The position numbers and the translations under genes were made by a program. The notes under the pieces were generated by a model. That model did not search any database and was not told the DNA's origin. It saw nothing but the letters and a program-made list of their open reading frames with translations. This document shows, piece by piece, positions 18,136 to 28,112 of a stretch of 64,000 bases of DNA; position 1 is the stretch's first letter, and every line of letters starts with the position of its first letter. The DNA comes from Verrucomicrobiota bacterium (lineage in GTDB: Bacteria; Verrucomicrobiota; Verrucomicrobiia; Opitutales; Opitutaceae). Location: contig JAEYUW010000016.1 of NCBI GenBank assembly GCA_023432225.1, positions 62,001 through 126,000 on the forward strand, given 5' to 3'.

Positions 18136-18729
18136 GTGCCACGTTCGAGGCTCGACTCGCGCGCCGCATCCGCCTGCCTTGGCGTCGGTCCCTCTCCGTC
18201 CTTGCCCGAAAACAACGACGAGCTTTCGCGTTGGTTTGCCGCTGAAGTCCAGCCGCACGAGGCGGCGCTTCGCGCGTGGCTGCGCAGTCAATTTCCCCAA
18301 TTTCCGGACGTGGACGATCTCGTGCAGGAAACCTACACCCGCGTGCTCCGCGCGCGCGAACGCGGCGAAGTGCGCACGCCGCGCGCCCTGCTGTTCACGA
18401 CCGCGCGACACCTCGCGATCGACTGGGCGCGCCGTAACCGTCTCGTTACCTTCGAGCCGATAACGGAAGCCGAGGCCTCGCCCGTCTACGATGAGGCGAG
18501 AGGTGTCGCCGAAAGCGCCGCTCACCGCCAGGAACTCGAAATTTTGACTCACGCCATCCAGTCGCTGCCCGATCGCTGCCGCCAGGTGCTCACCTTGCGC
18601 AAGATCTACGGCTTGTCGCAAAAGGAGATCGCCGCGCAGCTCGGCATTTCCGAACACACCGTCGAGGTGCAGGTGGCCAACGGCATGCGCCGCTGCACGG
18701 AATTTCTCGCGCGCCACGGCCTGCCCTGA
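18136..18729 (+). CDS. ECF RNA polymerase sigma factor (FecI-like)
   Basis: Region 2 is visible as FPDVDDLVQETYTRVLRARE and LLFTTARHLAIDWARR, and region 4 as LPDRCRQVLTLRKIYGLSQ followed by the helix-turn-helix KEIAAQLGISEHTVEVQVA. It should direct polymerase to a cell-surface-signalling regulon. The frame opens with a GTG at 18136; a TTG at 18202 (LPENNDELS) is an equally plausible start and gives 175 residues. It is 4 bp before a FecR anti-sigma gene and upstream of a TonB receptor with an STN domain, the standard FecI-FecR-FecA arrangement. Confidence 0.9.
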   Translation: MPRSRLDSRAASACLGVGPSPSLPENNDELSRWFAAEVQPHEAALRAWLRSQFPQFPDVDDLVQETYTRVLRARERGEVRTPRALLFTTARHLAIDWARRNRLVTFEPITEAEASPVYDEARGVAESAAHRQELEILTHAIQSLPDRCRQVLTLRKIYGLSQKEIAAQLGISEHTVEVQVANGMRRCTEFLARHGLP

Positions 18730-18733
18730 CCCC

Positions 18734-19771
18734 ATGCGCTCTCCCCCGGATTCCACCTCTGCCTCCCCGCTGCCCGACGAGATCGTCGAGGCCGCCTCGG
18801 CGTGGCTTGCGCGTCGCGATCGCGGTTTCTCGCCGACGGAGCAGGACGCGTATCTCCAATGGCTGCGCGAGGATGAGCGCCACGGCCTCGCGGTGTCGCG
18901 CCTCGCGAAAGCGTGGGGCGCGCTCGATTCGCTCGCCGAATGGCGGCCGGAGCACAGCCAGAAGCCGAACCCCGATTTGCTCGCCGTGCCGCATCGTCGG
19001 TTCTGGCGTCGGGCGGCGGGCGTGCTCGCGCTGGCGGCGGCGCTGGCGGTCGTGTGGGTTGTTTTCAAACCGTTCGGCTCTTCTCCCGCCACCGTGCAAG
19101 TCGCCCGGCAGTCGGAGCTGCGCACGCTCGCCGACGGCTCGGTCGTCGAACTGAACAAAGACGCGGAAATTGCCGTCGATTACTCCGCGGCCGAACGTCA
19201 CATCCGGCTGATCCGAGGCGAAGCGTATTTCACGGTCGCGAAAAATCCGGAGCGCCCCTTCGTGGTCACTGCTGGCGGCGTGCGCGTGCGGGCATTGGGC
19301 ACCGTTTTCAACGTCCGGCTCCAGGGCGATGATGTCGACGTGCTCGTCACCGAGGGCAAGGTCCGCATCGATCCGCCGAAGCCGGAGGAGCCGGGCCTGC
19401 GCGGAGCGCTCAACGCCGCGATGGTCGGGGCAGGCGAGCGCACCTCGGTCAATGCGGCGGTGCCCACGCCGCTCGCGCCAGAGGTCTTCGAAGCAACGAC
19501 GGACGAGATCGAGCAGACGCTTTCGTGGCAGGGCATGCGCCTCACGTTCAAGTCGACCCCGCTCGACGAGGCCGTGGCGGAATTCAACCGCTACAACCGC
19601 GAGACGCGCATCGTCATCGCCGACCGGCGCATCGCGAAGCTTCCGCTCGGCGGCGGCAACTTCCGCGCCGACAACGCCGATGCCTTCGTGCGCATGCTCG
19701 AGTTGACCTCCGGCGTGCACGCGGAGTTGGAGGATGGACGCTACATTCTGCGCGCCACCGCGCTACGCTGA
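18734..19771 (+). CDS. FecR-family anti-sigma/signal transducer
   Basis: A 345-residue inner-membrane regulator. The N-terminal cytoplasmic domain (about 15-65) has the family pattern AASAWLARRDRGFSPTEQDAYLQWL. One membrane helix follows at about 93-111. The periplasmic FecR domain has LADGSVVELNKDAEIAVDYS and GEAYFTVAKNPERPFVV. A C-terminal STN-like domain (about 260-330) contains LDEAVAEFNRYNRE. It would hold the sigma factor inactive until the outer-membrane receptor signals. Gap to the sigma gene is 4 bp. Confidence 0.92.
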   Translation: MRSPPDSTSASPLPDEIVEAASAWLARRDRGFSPTEQDAYLQWLREDERHGLAVSRLAKAWGALDSLAEWRPEHSQKPNPDLLAVPHRRFWRRAAGVLALAAALAVVWVVFKPFGSSPATVQVARQSELRTLADGSVVELNKDAEIAVDYSAAERHIRLIRGEAYFTVAKNPERPFVVTAGGVRVRALGTVFNVRLQGDDVDVLVTEGKVRIDPPKPEEPGLRGALNAAMVGAGERTSVNAAVPTPLAPEVFEATTDEIEQTLSWQGMRLTFKSTPLDEAVAEFNRYNRETRIVIADRRIAKLPLGGGNFRADNADAFVRMLELTSGVHAELEDGRYILRATALR

Positions 19772-19891
19772 GTCATAATTCGTCTGCTCGCGCGCGAAAA
19801 CCTTGCGCGCTGCTAATGGAAACGCGGACGCGGGTCGTCGTCCCTTATGATCGGGTGCCCCTTGTCCACTTCCCGGTCACCTCACACACCT

Positions 19892-22800
19892 ATGAACACA
19901 CCGAGCTCGTTCCCCTGGCTGCGCCGGCTTCGCGGCGTGGCCTTCGTAACTTCACTTGCGCTGACGGCGCTGAGCGCCTCCGCGACCGAGGCAGCAAAAA
20001 AAGCCTATTCGATTCCCGCCAGCGCCGCGACCGATGCGCTTGCCGCCTTCACTGAGCAATCCGGCGAGCCGATCGTTTATCCGGCCGACGTCGTTCGCGG
20101 CGTCCGCACCAACGCCGTGCATGGTGACCTCACCGCCCGTGCAGCGCTCGAGCAACTGATCGCCGGCACTGATCTGGTCGTCGTGCAAGACCCCGGCACC
20201 GGCGCACTCGGTCTGCGTCGGTCCAGTGACAAGCCCGCAGTCACGATCGCGGCGAAAGACCTGGAGCCCGCCGTGAAACTTCAGGAATACCGCGTGCTCG
20301 GCTCGCGCATCCGCCAAACGGAAACGGAAGGCCCGTCACCGGTCAGCACGTATGATGCGGATTACATCAAGTCCACCGGTTCGTTCACCTTGGCGGATTT
20401 CCTCAATCAGATTCCTCAAACTTATGCCGGTATCGCTTCCGGTCGCGGCAGCACGCCGAACGAACTGAATCCCGAGTTTGGCCAGCGCTCGGAGTCGACG
20501 ACTCCTTCCTTCAATTTCGCGCTTGGTTCCTCCGCGGCGCCTCCGGGACAAACCGGCGTATCCGGCGTGAGCCTGCGCGGTCTCGGTTCCGGCTCCACGC
20601 TCGTCCTGGTTGATGGACGTCGCGCGGCGCAAAACGGCCTGGGCAACCGCTCGACCGACACGCGCCAGGGCTTCGTGGACCTCAACACGATCCCACTTGG
20701 CATGATCGAGCGGGTTGAAGTGCTCACGGACGGCGCCTCTGCTATCTACGGCGCCGATGCCGTCGCGGGTGTCATCAATATCGTGCTGAAGAAGAATTAT
20801 GCCGGCACCGAAATCAACGGCAGCTTCAAGACGGCCGAGCACGGCGGCGGACGCGAGCGCAGCCTGAGCGTCCTGCACGGCTTCGCTTACGGCAAGTTGA
20901 GCGGCACGGTTTCCGTGGAATACTACGACCGCCAGAATCTCAAGGCATCCGAACGGGTGTTTTCGAAGAACCAGGATCACACCGGAATCCCCACGAGCGT
21001 TCTGAATGGCTCGGTCATCTACGGCACCGACTATCGGTTGAATTGGGGCTACCCCGGCGTCTTGCAGGCGGTGGGTGGCACGGTGTCCGGCACCTTCAAC
21101 GCCCTGCCGGGTGTGCGCGTGGTGCTCGTGCCCGAAGGGCTCACGAGCACGGCGTCCGTTTCCCAGTTCACTCCGACTTTCGCGATCATCCCGCCTGCGT
21201 CGGTCGTGAATGGAGCCGGTCAGCGCCGCTTCAACACGGCCGCCTATCTCGATCTCATCCCGGAGTCCGAGCGCACCGGTGTGAGCGCCAACCTCAACTA
21301 CAAGTTCACTCCCCGGCTCGAAGCTTACGCCAACCTCCGCACGAGTGAGGTGAAGAGCTTCACCAACGCCCAAGTCTCCGGCCACACCATCACCGGCGGC
21401 TTCGGCACGGCTGCGGTCCTCCTCGCGGCCAACAATCCGTTCAATCAGAACGTTCAGGTCGGAATGATTCTTCCTGAATGGGGCTCGGCCAATCAACGTG
21501 TCCGCACTCTCTCGGACGCCGTGACCGCTGGCTTGCGCGGCACCGCGTTCGAGACTTGGCAGTGGGATCTCGGCACCATGTGGCAACACATGAAGAACCG
21601 CCAGACGACGCGGGAATTCAACGGCGCAGGCTTCGCCAACTTGCTGAACCACCCCGACCCGACCCAGCGCTTCAACCCGTTCATTGATTACCGCGCGCCG
21701 GGGGCGCCATCGCAGGCTGCCCTGCTTGAAACGCTTTCGAATTACCCCTTCCTCGGATCCGAGACGACCGTCACTGGCGCCGATTTTTCGGCCGACGGCA
21801 ACGTTGCCGATATCTGGGGCGGCCCGATCAAGATGGCCTTCGGAGGCTCTGTCACGCGTAGCGAACTCGAGAGCGTCGCGGTCAATTATTCGATGACCGC
21901 CACGCCGGTGGCGACCCGCAACGTCGTCGAGGCTTCGCAGCGCACCACCGCCGCCTTCGCCGAAGCATCTTTGCCGATCGTTGGTAAGGCCAATGCGCGC
22001 ACGCTGGTTCGCCGCCTCGATGTGCAGATCGCCGCTCGTTACGAAGAGGTCGGCGCGTTCAGCAGAACCGTGCCGAAATTCGGCGTCTCCTGGGCACCGA
22101 TCAGCAGCGTGCTGCTGCGCGGCAGCTGGAGCGAGGGCTTCCGCGCCCCGAGCACCAGCGAATACACCACCGCCAACAGCTCGACGACCGCGACGCTGAG
22201 CGACCCGCGTCGCACGCCTGCTTCCACCACCGGTGTCGTCGTCACCAACGGCTCGAACCCGAATGCGCCCGCCGAGCGCTCAGAGAACACCTTCGCTGGT
22301 CTCGTCATCGAGCCGCCGTCGCTCAAGGGATTGAGTCTCCAGGTCAATTATTACGAGACGACCCAGACCGACCTGCTCCAGCTGCTCACCCCACAGACCA
22401 TCGTTAACAATGAGGCGTTGTTCGCCGACCGCATCACGCGTGCGGCGCCGGATGCCGCGGACACCGCGGCGGGCCAGCCTGGTCGGATCACCGCCGTCGA
22501 CCGCACGTTCATTAACTTCGGTGAAGCCGTGAACCGCAGCGTGGACTTTGTCGTCGATTATCAGCTGCCGTGGGAACAGTGGGGCCACTGGCGGATGAAT
22601 ATTGCGGCCAGCCGCACGCTCGAAGCCAGTCGCGCCTTAGCTCCCGGCCAGCCGCCGGTGGTTCTTGATGACGACACTTCCTCCCCGCCGAAGTGGAAAT
22701 ACAATGCCTCCCTCTTCTGGCGGAAGGGCCGCTGGAACGCGTCGGCCTACTTCTGGTATCTCGATGGCTTTGGTTCGAACAACGCCGGCAATCCCCTCGT

Positions 22801-23050
22801 CGGAAACTCCGGGGGCGAAGTCTTTTTCCCGACGCCGTCAGTCACGAAGCTCGATCTGCGTGCGACCTACGAATTCACTGATGGTATCTGGCGCGGCTAT
22901 GGCAAAGGGCTCCGCGTCGGCTTGGGCGTGAACAACGTTTTCGATAAGGAGCCACCATTCTCGGATACGGTTTACGGCTTCAACGCCGGCCTCCACAGCC
23001 AACTCCTGCTCGGTCGCGCCTACGAACTCTCGTTCGTGCTGCCGTTCTAA
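19892..23050 (+). CDS. TonB-dependent outer-membrane receptor with STN signalling domain
   Basis: A 1052-residue outer-membrane active transporter. A signal peptide ends near SASATEA. An STN domain follows (about 40-100: SIPASAATDALAAFTEQSG). The plug has SLRGLGSGSTLVLVDGRR and VEVLTDGASAIYGADAVAG, and the barrel ends LGRAYELSFVLPF with a C-terminal phenylalanine. ATG 19892 is used because it directly precedes the signal peptide. The substrate cannot be read from sequence; it may be a siderophore, metal complex or polymer. It is controlled by the FecI/FecR pair immediately upstream. Confidence 0.92.
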   Translation: MNTPSSFPWLRRLRGVAFVTSLALTALSASATEAAKKAYSIPASAATDALAAFTEQSGEPIVYPADVVRGVRTNAVHGDLTARAALEQLIAGTDLVVVQDPGTGALGLRRSSDKPAVTIAAKDLEPAVKLQEYRVLGSRIRQTETEGPSPVSTYDADYIKSTGSFTLADFLNQIPQTYAGIASGRGSTPNELNPEFGQRSESTTPSFNFALGSSAAPPGQTGVSGVSLRGLGSGSTLVLVDGRRAAQNGLGNRSTDTRQGFVDLNTIPLGMIERVEVLTDGASAIYGADAVAGVINIVLKKNYAGTEINGSFKTAEHGGGRERSLSVLHGFAYGKLSGTVSVEYYDRQNLKASERVFSKNQDHTGIPTSVLNGSVIYGTDYRLNWGYPGVLQAVGGTVSGTFNALPGVRVVLVPEGLTSTASVSQFTPTFAIIPPASVVNGAGQRRFNTAAYLDLIPESERTGVSANLNYKFTPRLEAYANLRTSEVKSFTNAQVSGHTITGGFGTAAVLLAANNPFNQNVQVGMILPEWGSANQRVRTLSDAVTAGLRGTAFETWQWDLGTMWQHMKNRQTTREFNGAGFANLLNHPDPTQRFNPFIDYRAPGAPSQAALLETLSNYPFLGSETTVTGADFSADGNVADIWGGPIKMAFGGSVTRSELESVAVNYSMTATPVATRNVVEASQRTTAAFAEASLPIVGKANARTLVRRLDVQIAARYEEVGAFSRTVPKFGVSWAPISSVLLRGSWSEGFRAPSTSEYTTANSSTTATLSDPRRTPASTTGVVVTNGSNPNAPAERSENTFAGLVIEPPSLKGLSLQVNYYETTQTDLLQLLTPQTIVNNEALFADRITRAAPDAADTAAGQPGRITAVDRTFINFGEAVNRSVDFVVDYQLPWEQWGHWRMNIAASRTLEASRALAPGQPPVVLDDDTSSPPKWKYNASLFWRKGRWNASAYFWYLDGFGSNNAGNPLVGNSGGEVFFPTPSVTKLDLRATYEFTDGIWRGYGKGLRVGLGVNNVFDKEPPFSDTVYGFNAGLHSQLLLGRAYELSFVLPF

Positions 23051-23112
23051 TTGCCGTTCGTCTCTGCCGCCGTGCACGACCTGCGCGGCGGCCATTTTCC
23101 CTCCTGCTCATC

Positions 23113-26100
23113 ATGAAGTTCCTATCTCTGCTCGCGTGCCTCGGTCTGACGGCCGTCTCTTACGCGCAAGCCCCATCCTCCGTGCCGCCAGTCGGCACTA
23201 CGGTCGCTGCCTCCGCCGCTGCGACGCGCCCGGGCCCTAAGCCCGGTGAACTTGCGCCCGATTTCACCGTTGTCGGCCCCGATTTCAAGGAGGTCAAACT
23301 CTCGGATTTTCGCGGCAAGCTCGTGCTCGTCGACATCTGGGCGACCTGGTGCGGCCCGTGCGTCGCGTCGATGCCGCACAATAGCGAGTTCGCCGAGAAA
23401 TACGCCGCCAACGACCTCGTCGTCCTCGCCGTGTGCGCCGACGATTCGCGCGCCAACTACGACGGTTGGGTGAAGCGCAACGCCAGCAAATACAAGTTCC
23501 TCACCGCGCACGATCCCGCCGGCAAGGACGGCTGGGAAAAGTCCGTCTTCAACACGCAGTATGGCGTCACCGGTTTCCCGACGCTCTTCCTCATCGGCAA
23601 AGACGGCAAACTCATCGGCACCACCGGCGGCGGCGGCCCGACCGTGAACCCGAACGTCCTGCGCCTGCTCGCGAAGGGCGGTCTCCCGGTCGATCTCAGC
23701 GGCTTGCCGCCCGAGGAAACCGGTCGCCCGAAATCGATCCCGATGATCGGCAAAACTGCCGCCACTCCCACCGCGGCCAATCCGACGCTGAAGTTCGCCA
23801 ACATGGCCGCAGGTGAAACCGTGCCGGATTTCTCGACGACCGACGCGAGCGGCAAGACCGTGAAGCTCTCCGATTTTCGCGGAAAGCCTGTGTTCATCAA
23901 TTTCTGGACCGGCGGCCGCAATCCGCCTGATGACGTCGCCAAAATCGCTGCCGCCTACCAAGCGCAAGGTCTCGCCGTCTGGGCGATCAACACCGCCACC
24001 GAGCGCGCCGATTTCGAGAAATGGGCGAAGGAAAATCCCGCCCCCGGCTACACCGTTTCCTGGGACCCCGCCGGCAAGGCCGTCATGGAGGCGGCCGCCT
24101 ACATGATCTTCGGCGCCGGCATGTATCCCGGCTACTGCGTCGTGGGCCCCGACGGCAAACTCGTCGGCGGCATCATCGGCATGGGGCCGCGCGTCAGCGG
24201 TTGGCTGCGCGAAATTCTCCTGCGCGCCGACGTGAAGCTCACCGATGCCGACAAGGCGCTGATCGAACAGGCCATCGCCGCCGCGCGCGCGAATCCGCCC
24301 GCCTCAGTTCCCATGAGCGGCGGCGGCATGCTCGCGCCCGCGAAAGCCGCCGGCGGCGTCGCCCCGGCCGCGATTCGGCCGCAGGGCAATGCCGGTGGCA
24401 TGACGGCCGCCACGCGCGTCGCCACGCTCGGATCGGGCGACGTTGCGCCGGACTTCGCGATGCAAGATGTCACCGGTCGCGAGGTGAAGCTCTCCGACTT
24501 CAAGGACAAGATCGTCATCCTCGACTTCTGGGCCACGTGGTGCGGACCGTGCATCGCCTCGTTCCCGCACACGCAAAAACTCGCCGCGAAATACAAGGAT
24601 CAGGGCGTCGTCGTCGTCGCCTCCGGCACGAGCGACACGATCGCGAAGTTCAAGGAGTGGATTCCGAAGAACCAGCCGAAGTATCCCGATCTGCAGTTCT
24701 TCTTCGACGTGAACGAGCGCGGCAGCGCGACCTTCGAGCAGCGCGCGTCGAACCGACTTTACCACGTCGTCGGCATTCCGACGCAGTTCGTCATCGGTCG
24801 CGACGGCAAGATCGCCGCGACCATCGTTGGCAACGGCGGCGAGAGCGACGCCCGCACGGAAACCGCCCTCGCCAGCCTCGGCGTGAAGGTCGACGAAGCA
24901 ATCGTGGCCAAGGGCAAGGAGCAACTCGCGAAGTCCGCCGCCGAGGAGAAGGCGCGTGCGGAAGCGGAGAAGATCCCGCGCCCGCCGTTCTTCGAGAATT
25001 TCGGCAAACTCAAAGCCGGCGACCCGGTCGCCGATGTCGAGGTGCAGAAGCTCGACGGCTCGACGGCGAAGCTCGCCGACTTGCTGCAAGGTCACGTCAC
25101 GGTCGTCGGCGTGTGGAGCGGCGGCAACGGCCCGGGCGACCAATACCTCGCGGCGTGGAAGTCGTGGGGCGAAAAGTATCCGAACGTCAGCTTCGTGGGC
25201 GTGGGTGGCTTTGCCGCGCTGGGCGACGTGCAAAAATGGCAGACGGAAAACGCCGGCAAGCTCACCGGCACGCTGGTGGCCGATCCCGCCGGCGCCGCGC
25301 CGCGTCCGCCGAAACCGGCGGACGAACTCACGGACGACGAACGTGCCGCCTATCGCAAGGCCGGCTCCGAGCATTTCACGAAAATCTTCACCTTCAAACT
25401 CGGTGGCCTGATGGCGCCCGTGCCGACCACGCTCGTCTTCGACGCCAGCGGCAAGCTCGCCGGTTGGAGCGCGGGCTTCGGACCGCGCTACGACGAGACG
25501 ATCGGCAATCTTCTGCTCCGCGCCGGCGTGAAGCTCAATGCGGCCGACATGCCCGCCAAGGTTTGGACCAAGGAAGACATCGCGGCCGCCACTACGAAAC
25601 CCGAGCCCAAGGTCGAAATGCTCAAGATCGGCGCGACGGCGCCGGACTTTGTTTCGCAGACGCTCGACGGCAAAGCGGTGAAGCTCTCTGAGCTGCGCGG
25701 CAAGGTGGTCGTGCTCGATTTCTGGGCGACGTGGTGCGGCCCGTGCATCGCCTCGATGCCGCACACGCAGGAAGTCGCCGCGCACTACAAGGACCAGGGC
25801 GTCGTCGTGCTCGCCAACTGCACCAGCGACACGCGCGCGAAGTTCGAGCAGTGGGTGAAAGCCAACCAGGAAAAATATCCGGACATCTTCTGGACGCACG
25901 ATGCCGCCGAGCGCGGCCCGCAACGCGCTTCCCGTGCGCTCTACGGCGTCGGCGGTATTCCGTGCCAGTTCGTCATCGGTCGCGACGGCAAGATCATCGA
26001 CATCGTCATCGGCTACCTGAAAGGCGAAACGATCCTCGAAGCCGCGCTCTCCAAGGCTGGTGTGAACGTGGACCCGGCTCTCGTGGCGAAAGGCGCAGCC

Positions 26101-26121
26101 GATCTTAAGCGCCGCGGTTGA
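23113..26121 (+). CDS. five-domain thioredoxin/TlpA-like secreted protein
   Basis: A 1002-residue exported protein (signal peptide to about residue 18) made of five tandem TlpA/AhpC-like thioredoxin folds. Domains 1, 3 and 5 have WCGPC at W79, W476 and W874. Domains 2 and 4 have WTGGRNPP (W265) and WSGGNGP (W668) in the same place and so lack redox cysteines. Each active domain repeats the pattern APDF..., VKLS(D/E)(F/L)(R/K)GK, then G(I/F)P and a GxDGKI segment. Proline/alanine-rich linkers separate them. TlpA proteins usually have one domain. The gene begins 62 bp after the TonB receptor and is probably in the same operon. A role in extracytoplasmic thiol redox linked to that receptor is an inference. 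Confidence 0.85.
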   Translation: MKFLSLLACLGLTAVSYAQAPSSVPPVGTTVAASAAATRPGPKPGELAPDFTVVGPDFKEVKLSDFRGKLVLVDIWATWCGPCVASMPHNSEFAEKYAANDLVVLAVCADDSRANYDGWVKRNASKYKFLTAHDPAGKDGWEKSVFNTQYGVTGFPTLFLIGKDGKLIGTTGGGGPTVNPNVLRLLAKGGLPVDLSGLPPEETGRPKSIPMIGKTAATPTAANPTLKFANMAAGETVPDFSTTDASGKTVKLSDFRGKPVFINFWTGGRNPPDDVAKIAAAYQAQGLAVWAINTATERADFEKWAKENPAPGYTVSWDPAGKAVMEAAAYMIFGAGMYPGYCVVGPDGKLVGGIIGMGPRVSGWLREILLRADVKLTDADKALIEQAIAAARANPPASVPMSGGGMLAPAKAAGGVAPAAIRPQGNAGGMTAATRVATLGSGDVAPDFAMQDVTGREVKLSDFKDKIVILDFWATWCGPCIASFPHTQKLAAKYKDQGVVVVASGTSDTIAKFKEWIPKNQPKYPDLQFFFDVNERGSATFEQRASNRLYHVVGIPTQFVIGRDGKIAATIVGNGGESDARTETALASLGVKVDEAIVAKGKEQLAKSAAEEKARAEAEKIPRPPFFENFGKLKAGDPVADVEVQKLDGSTAKLADLLQGHVTVVGVWSGGNGPGDQYLAAWKSWGEKYPNVSFVGVGGFAALGDVQKWQTENAGKLTGTLVADPAGAAPRPPKPADELTDDERAAYRKAGSEHFTKIFTFKLGGLMAPVPTTLVFDASGKLAGWSAGFGPRYDETIGNLLLRAGVKLNAADMPAKVWTKEDIAAATTKPEPKVEMLKIGATAPDFVSQTLDGKAVKLSELRGKVVVLDFWATWCGPCIASMPHTQEVAAHYKDQGVVVLANCTSDTRAKFEQWVKANQEKYPDIFWTHDAAERGPQRASRALYGVGGIPCQFVIGRDGKIIDIVIGYLKGETILEAALSKAGVNVDPALVAKGAADLKRRG

Positions 26122-26129
26122 TCGAACGC

Positions 26130-26168
26130 TGCGGCGCCAAAATGGACCGAAAGGCCCATGGCGCCGCA
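26130..26168. terminator. inverted repeat after the five-domain thioredoxin gene
   Basis: A perfect 10-bp stem, TGCGGCGCCA and its inverse, around a 19-nt loop, starting 8 bp after the stop codon. There is no T-run, so it may be a processing or stabilising hairpin rather than a true terminator. Confidence 0.45.
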
Positions 26169-26211
26169 CGCCCGTTGTTGCTACACTCCGCATCGTTGTA
26201 ATGTGTGTGTG

Positions 26212-26252
26212 GAAGCCCGCACCTCGCCTAGCGAGGGCGGGCTTCACTTTTT
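26212..26252. terminator. Rho-independent terminator
   Basis: A long hairpin with arms GAAGCCCGC and GCGGGCTTC plus an inner CCTCGC/GCGAGG stem, followed by ACTTTTTG. It lies between the thioredoxin gene and the convergent cystathionine synthase gene. The remaining sequence up to 26455 shows no gene. Confidence 0.8.
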
Positions 26253-26455
26253 GATCTCTGCTCCGCGCGGGTATGGGATCTGCGCGCACCAGCCCAGGCG
26301 GTCCTCGGAGGACGGGGTTGCAGCCTGCCGCGAGCGATGCTGGTGGGAGTTTACCCAAGGAAGTGACGTCGCCTCCGTCACCTCTTGGCGCAATTCTCGA
26401 CAATTCGCGAAAACGGCTCGGCCGGAGCCGGACTCTCCACGTTTTGCCGCCGACG

Positions 26456-27958
26456 CTACTCCAACGCCGCCGCGAGGGCCGCAATGATCTCGCTCGCGGG
26501 TTCTGTGCCGACCGAGAGTCGCAAGAGCTCCGCCGGCAAACCGGCTTCGCGCAGCACCGCGCCGCTGCTCCGCGAGGGCAGGAGGTCGTAATGCGCGAGG
26601 TAGACATACGGGCAGATCAGCGTCGTCGCCATGCCGAAGCTCGGACCCTTCGCCAGCGTGAGCCGATCATAGAAGGGCGCCAGCGGCCCGCGCAGGGTAA
26701 ACGAAATTACCGCGCCGACCGACTCCGGCGTTCGGGCGAGTTTCGCGTAATTCGCCGCCGTGCTCCGCTGCTGCGACCACCACACGCGTTCCACGCGCGA
26801 GTGCCGTTCGAGGAACGAAGCGACCAGCGGGGTGGTGTGGTTGATGCGACGCACCACGTCCGGCGCGCTCCCGATCTCCGCTGCGAGCCGGCAGAGGTCG
26901 CGCGCGTAGGGGGCGTCGAGTTCATTGCTGAGCGTCGCGCGCAAGACATCCGCATCCGGACCCGCTGGGTTGACCACGGCTGCGCCGACCATCACGTCGC
27001 CCTCGTGTGAGGCGTATTTGGTGAGACTGAACGCCGTGATATCCGCGTGCGGCAGCACATCGACATTGAAGGGCGAGGCGATCGCAGGATCGGCAATCAC
27101 GCGTGCGCCGTGCCGGTGCGCGAGCGCTTGGATGGCGGCGAGATCGCCCGTCTGGAGCAGCGGATTGGTCGGCGCCTCGGTCACGACACCGGCAATGCGA
27201 GCTCCGTGCTCCGCGAACAGCTTCTCCAGCGCGCTCAGATTCGTGACGTCGTGCTGCACCAGGTGATCGCGTGCCGGATCAGGCGTGAATTTTTTCAGCA
27301 GCGCGATCGTGTCGAGATAGAGCCAGCCGAGTTGCACCCACGCGGTCCGGCCGCGGGTGGCCTGCACCCGCGAGATCGCCCGAAACGCGGCGTGCATCGC
27401 GCCCATGCCGCTGCCGGCGAGGAACAGGTCGCGCTTCGACGCGCCGCCAAACAGCGGCAGCAGCACTCGCTCCACTTCGGCGCGGGCATCGCCGGAGAAA
27501 ATCGACTCGGTCGTCACCGCGGCCCGGCGGCCGAGGCGCTCCAGCGCATCCTCGGCGCCGCGCGAGCTGAGCAGCCCGCCGGTGTGCTGCAGCCAGAGCT
27601 TGGCGCGCTGAGCCAATTCGGGATCAGCAGCGTGTAATACGACGGCGACTCCGGCATGCGCCGAGGCGCGGGCGCGCTCGGCGCCGAGTTGCGCCACCAG
27701 CGCGGCCGCGGCGCGCGCGGTCAGCACCGGCCAGAGTTGCTCGCCTGGTTTCGCGACCGCGCCCGTAAGCTCCCGGGTCACTTCCTGCACCAGCGGATGG
27801 ATTGCGAATCGCGGATAGCCGGCGCGCATCGCTTCCAGCACGCGGGGATCACGCTCTTCGTAGCCCGTCACATCTGCCATCGTCGGCAAGCTGCACGAGA
27901 CCGAATGCAATGAGCCGGGAATGGGCGTGCCGAGGGGAAGAGGACGGAAAACGGACAT
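26456..27958 (-). CDS. cystathionine gamma-synthase-like PLP enzyme
   Basis: A 500-residue Cys/Met-metabolism PLP enzyme. The PLP lysine is in AFSLTKYASHEGD. The N-terminus PLGTPIPGSLHSVSCSLPT followed by GYEERDPRV and GYPRFAIHP resembles the fungal Str2/Met7 type of cystathionine gamma-synthase more than the shorter E. coli MetB. It would condense activated homoserine with cysteine, or with sulfide. ATG 27958 (MSVFRPLPLG) is chosen; an upstream in-frame ATG adds 22 or more residues with coding-unlike sequence. It is divergent from metX across about 154 bp, which fits a methionine pathway unit. Confidence 0.85.
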   Translation of the reverse strand: MSVFRPLPLGTPIPGSLHSVSCSLPTMADVTGYEERDPRVLEAMRAGYPRFAIHPLVQEVTRELTGAVAKPGEQLWPVLTARAAAALVAQLGAERARASAHAGVAVVLHAADPELAQRAKLWLQHTGGLLSSRGAEDALERLGRRAAVTTESIFSGDARAEVERVLLPLFGGASKRDLFLAGSGMGAMHAAFRAISRVQATRGRTAWVQLGWLYLDTIALLKKFTPDPARDHLVQHDVTNLSALEKLFAEHGARIAGVVTEAPTNPLLQTGDLAAIQALAHRHGARVIADPAIASPFNVDVLPHADITAFSLTKYASHEGDVMVGAAVVNPAGPDADVLRATLSNELDAPYARDLCRLAAEIGSAPDVVRRINHTTPLVASFLERHSRVERVWWSQQRSTAANYAKLARTPESVGAVISFTLRGPLAPFYDRLTLAKGPSFGMATTLICPYVYLAHYDLLPSRSSGAVLREAGLPAELLRLSVGTEPASEIIAALAAALE

Positions 27959-28112
27959 GCGGCGATTCGCGCGCAGGCGCCGCAGCGCGGCAACACACGG
28001 TCCGGTCACGGCGTTGGTTTCCATGTCATATCGCGAATGGGCCGGACGGCCCACGAGCTATGACTTGGTGGGGCGTTGTGAGCGCTCGTCGCGTTTGGTG
28101 CGCTCTGCCGTC

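Noticed and set aside
24304..26607. 767-codon minus-strand frame
   Set aside because: It is the antisense of the five-domain thioredoxin gene and shows no protein family features.
27959..28112. SAM riboswitch between the methionine genes
   Set aside because: I could not find the conserved core of a SAM-I or SAM-II riboswitch on either strand by eye.
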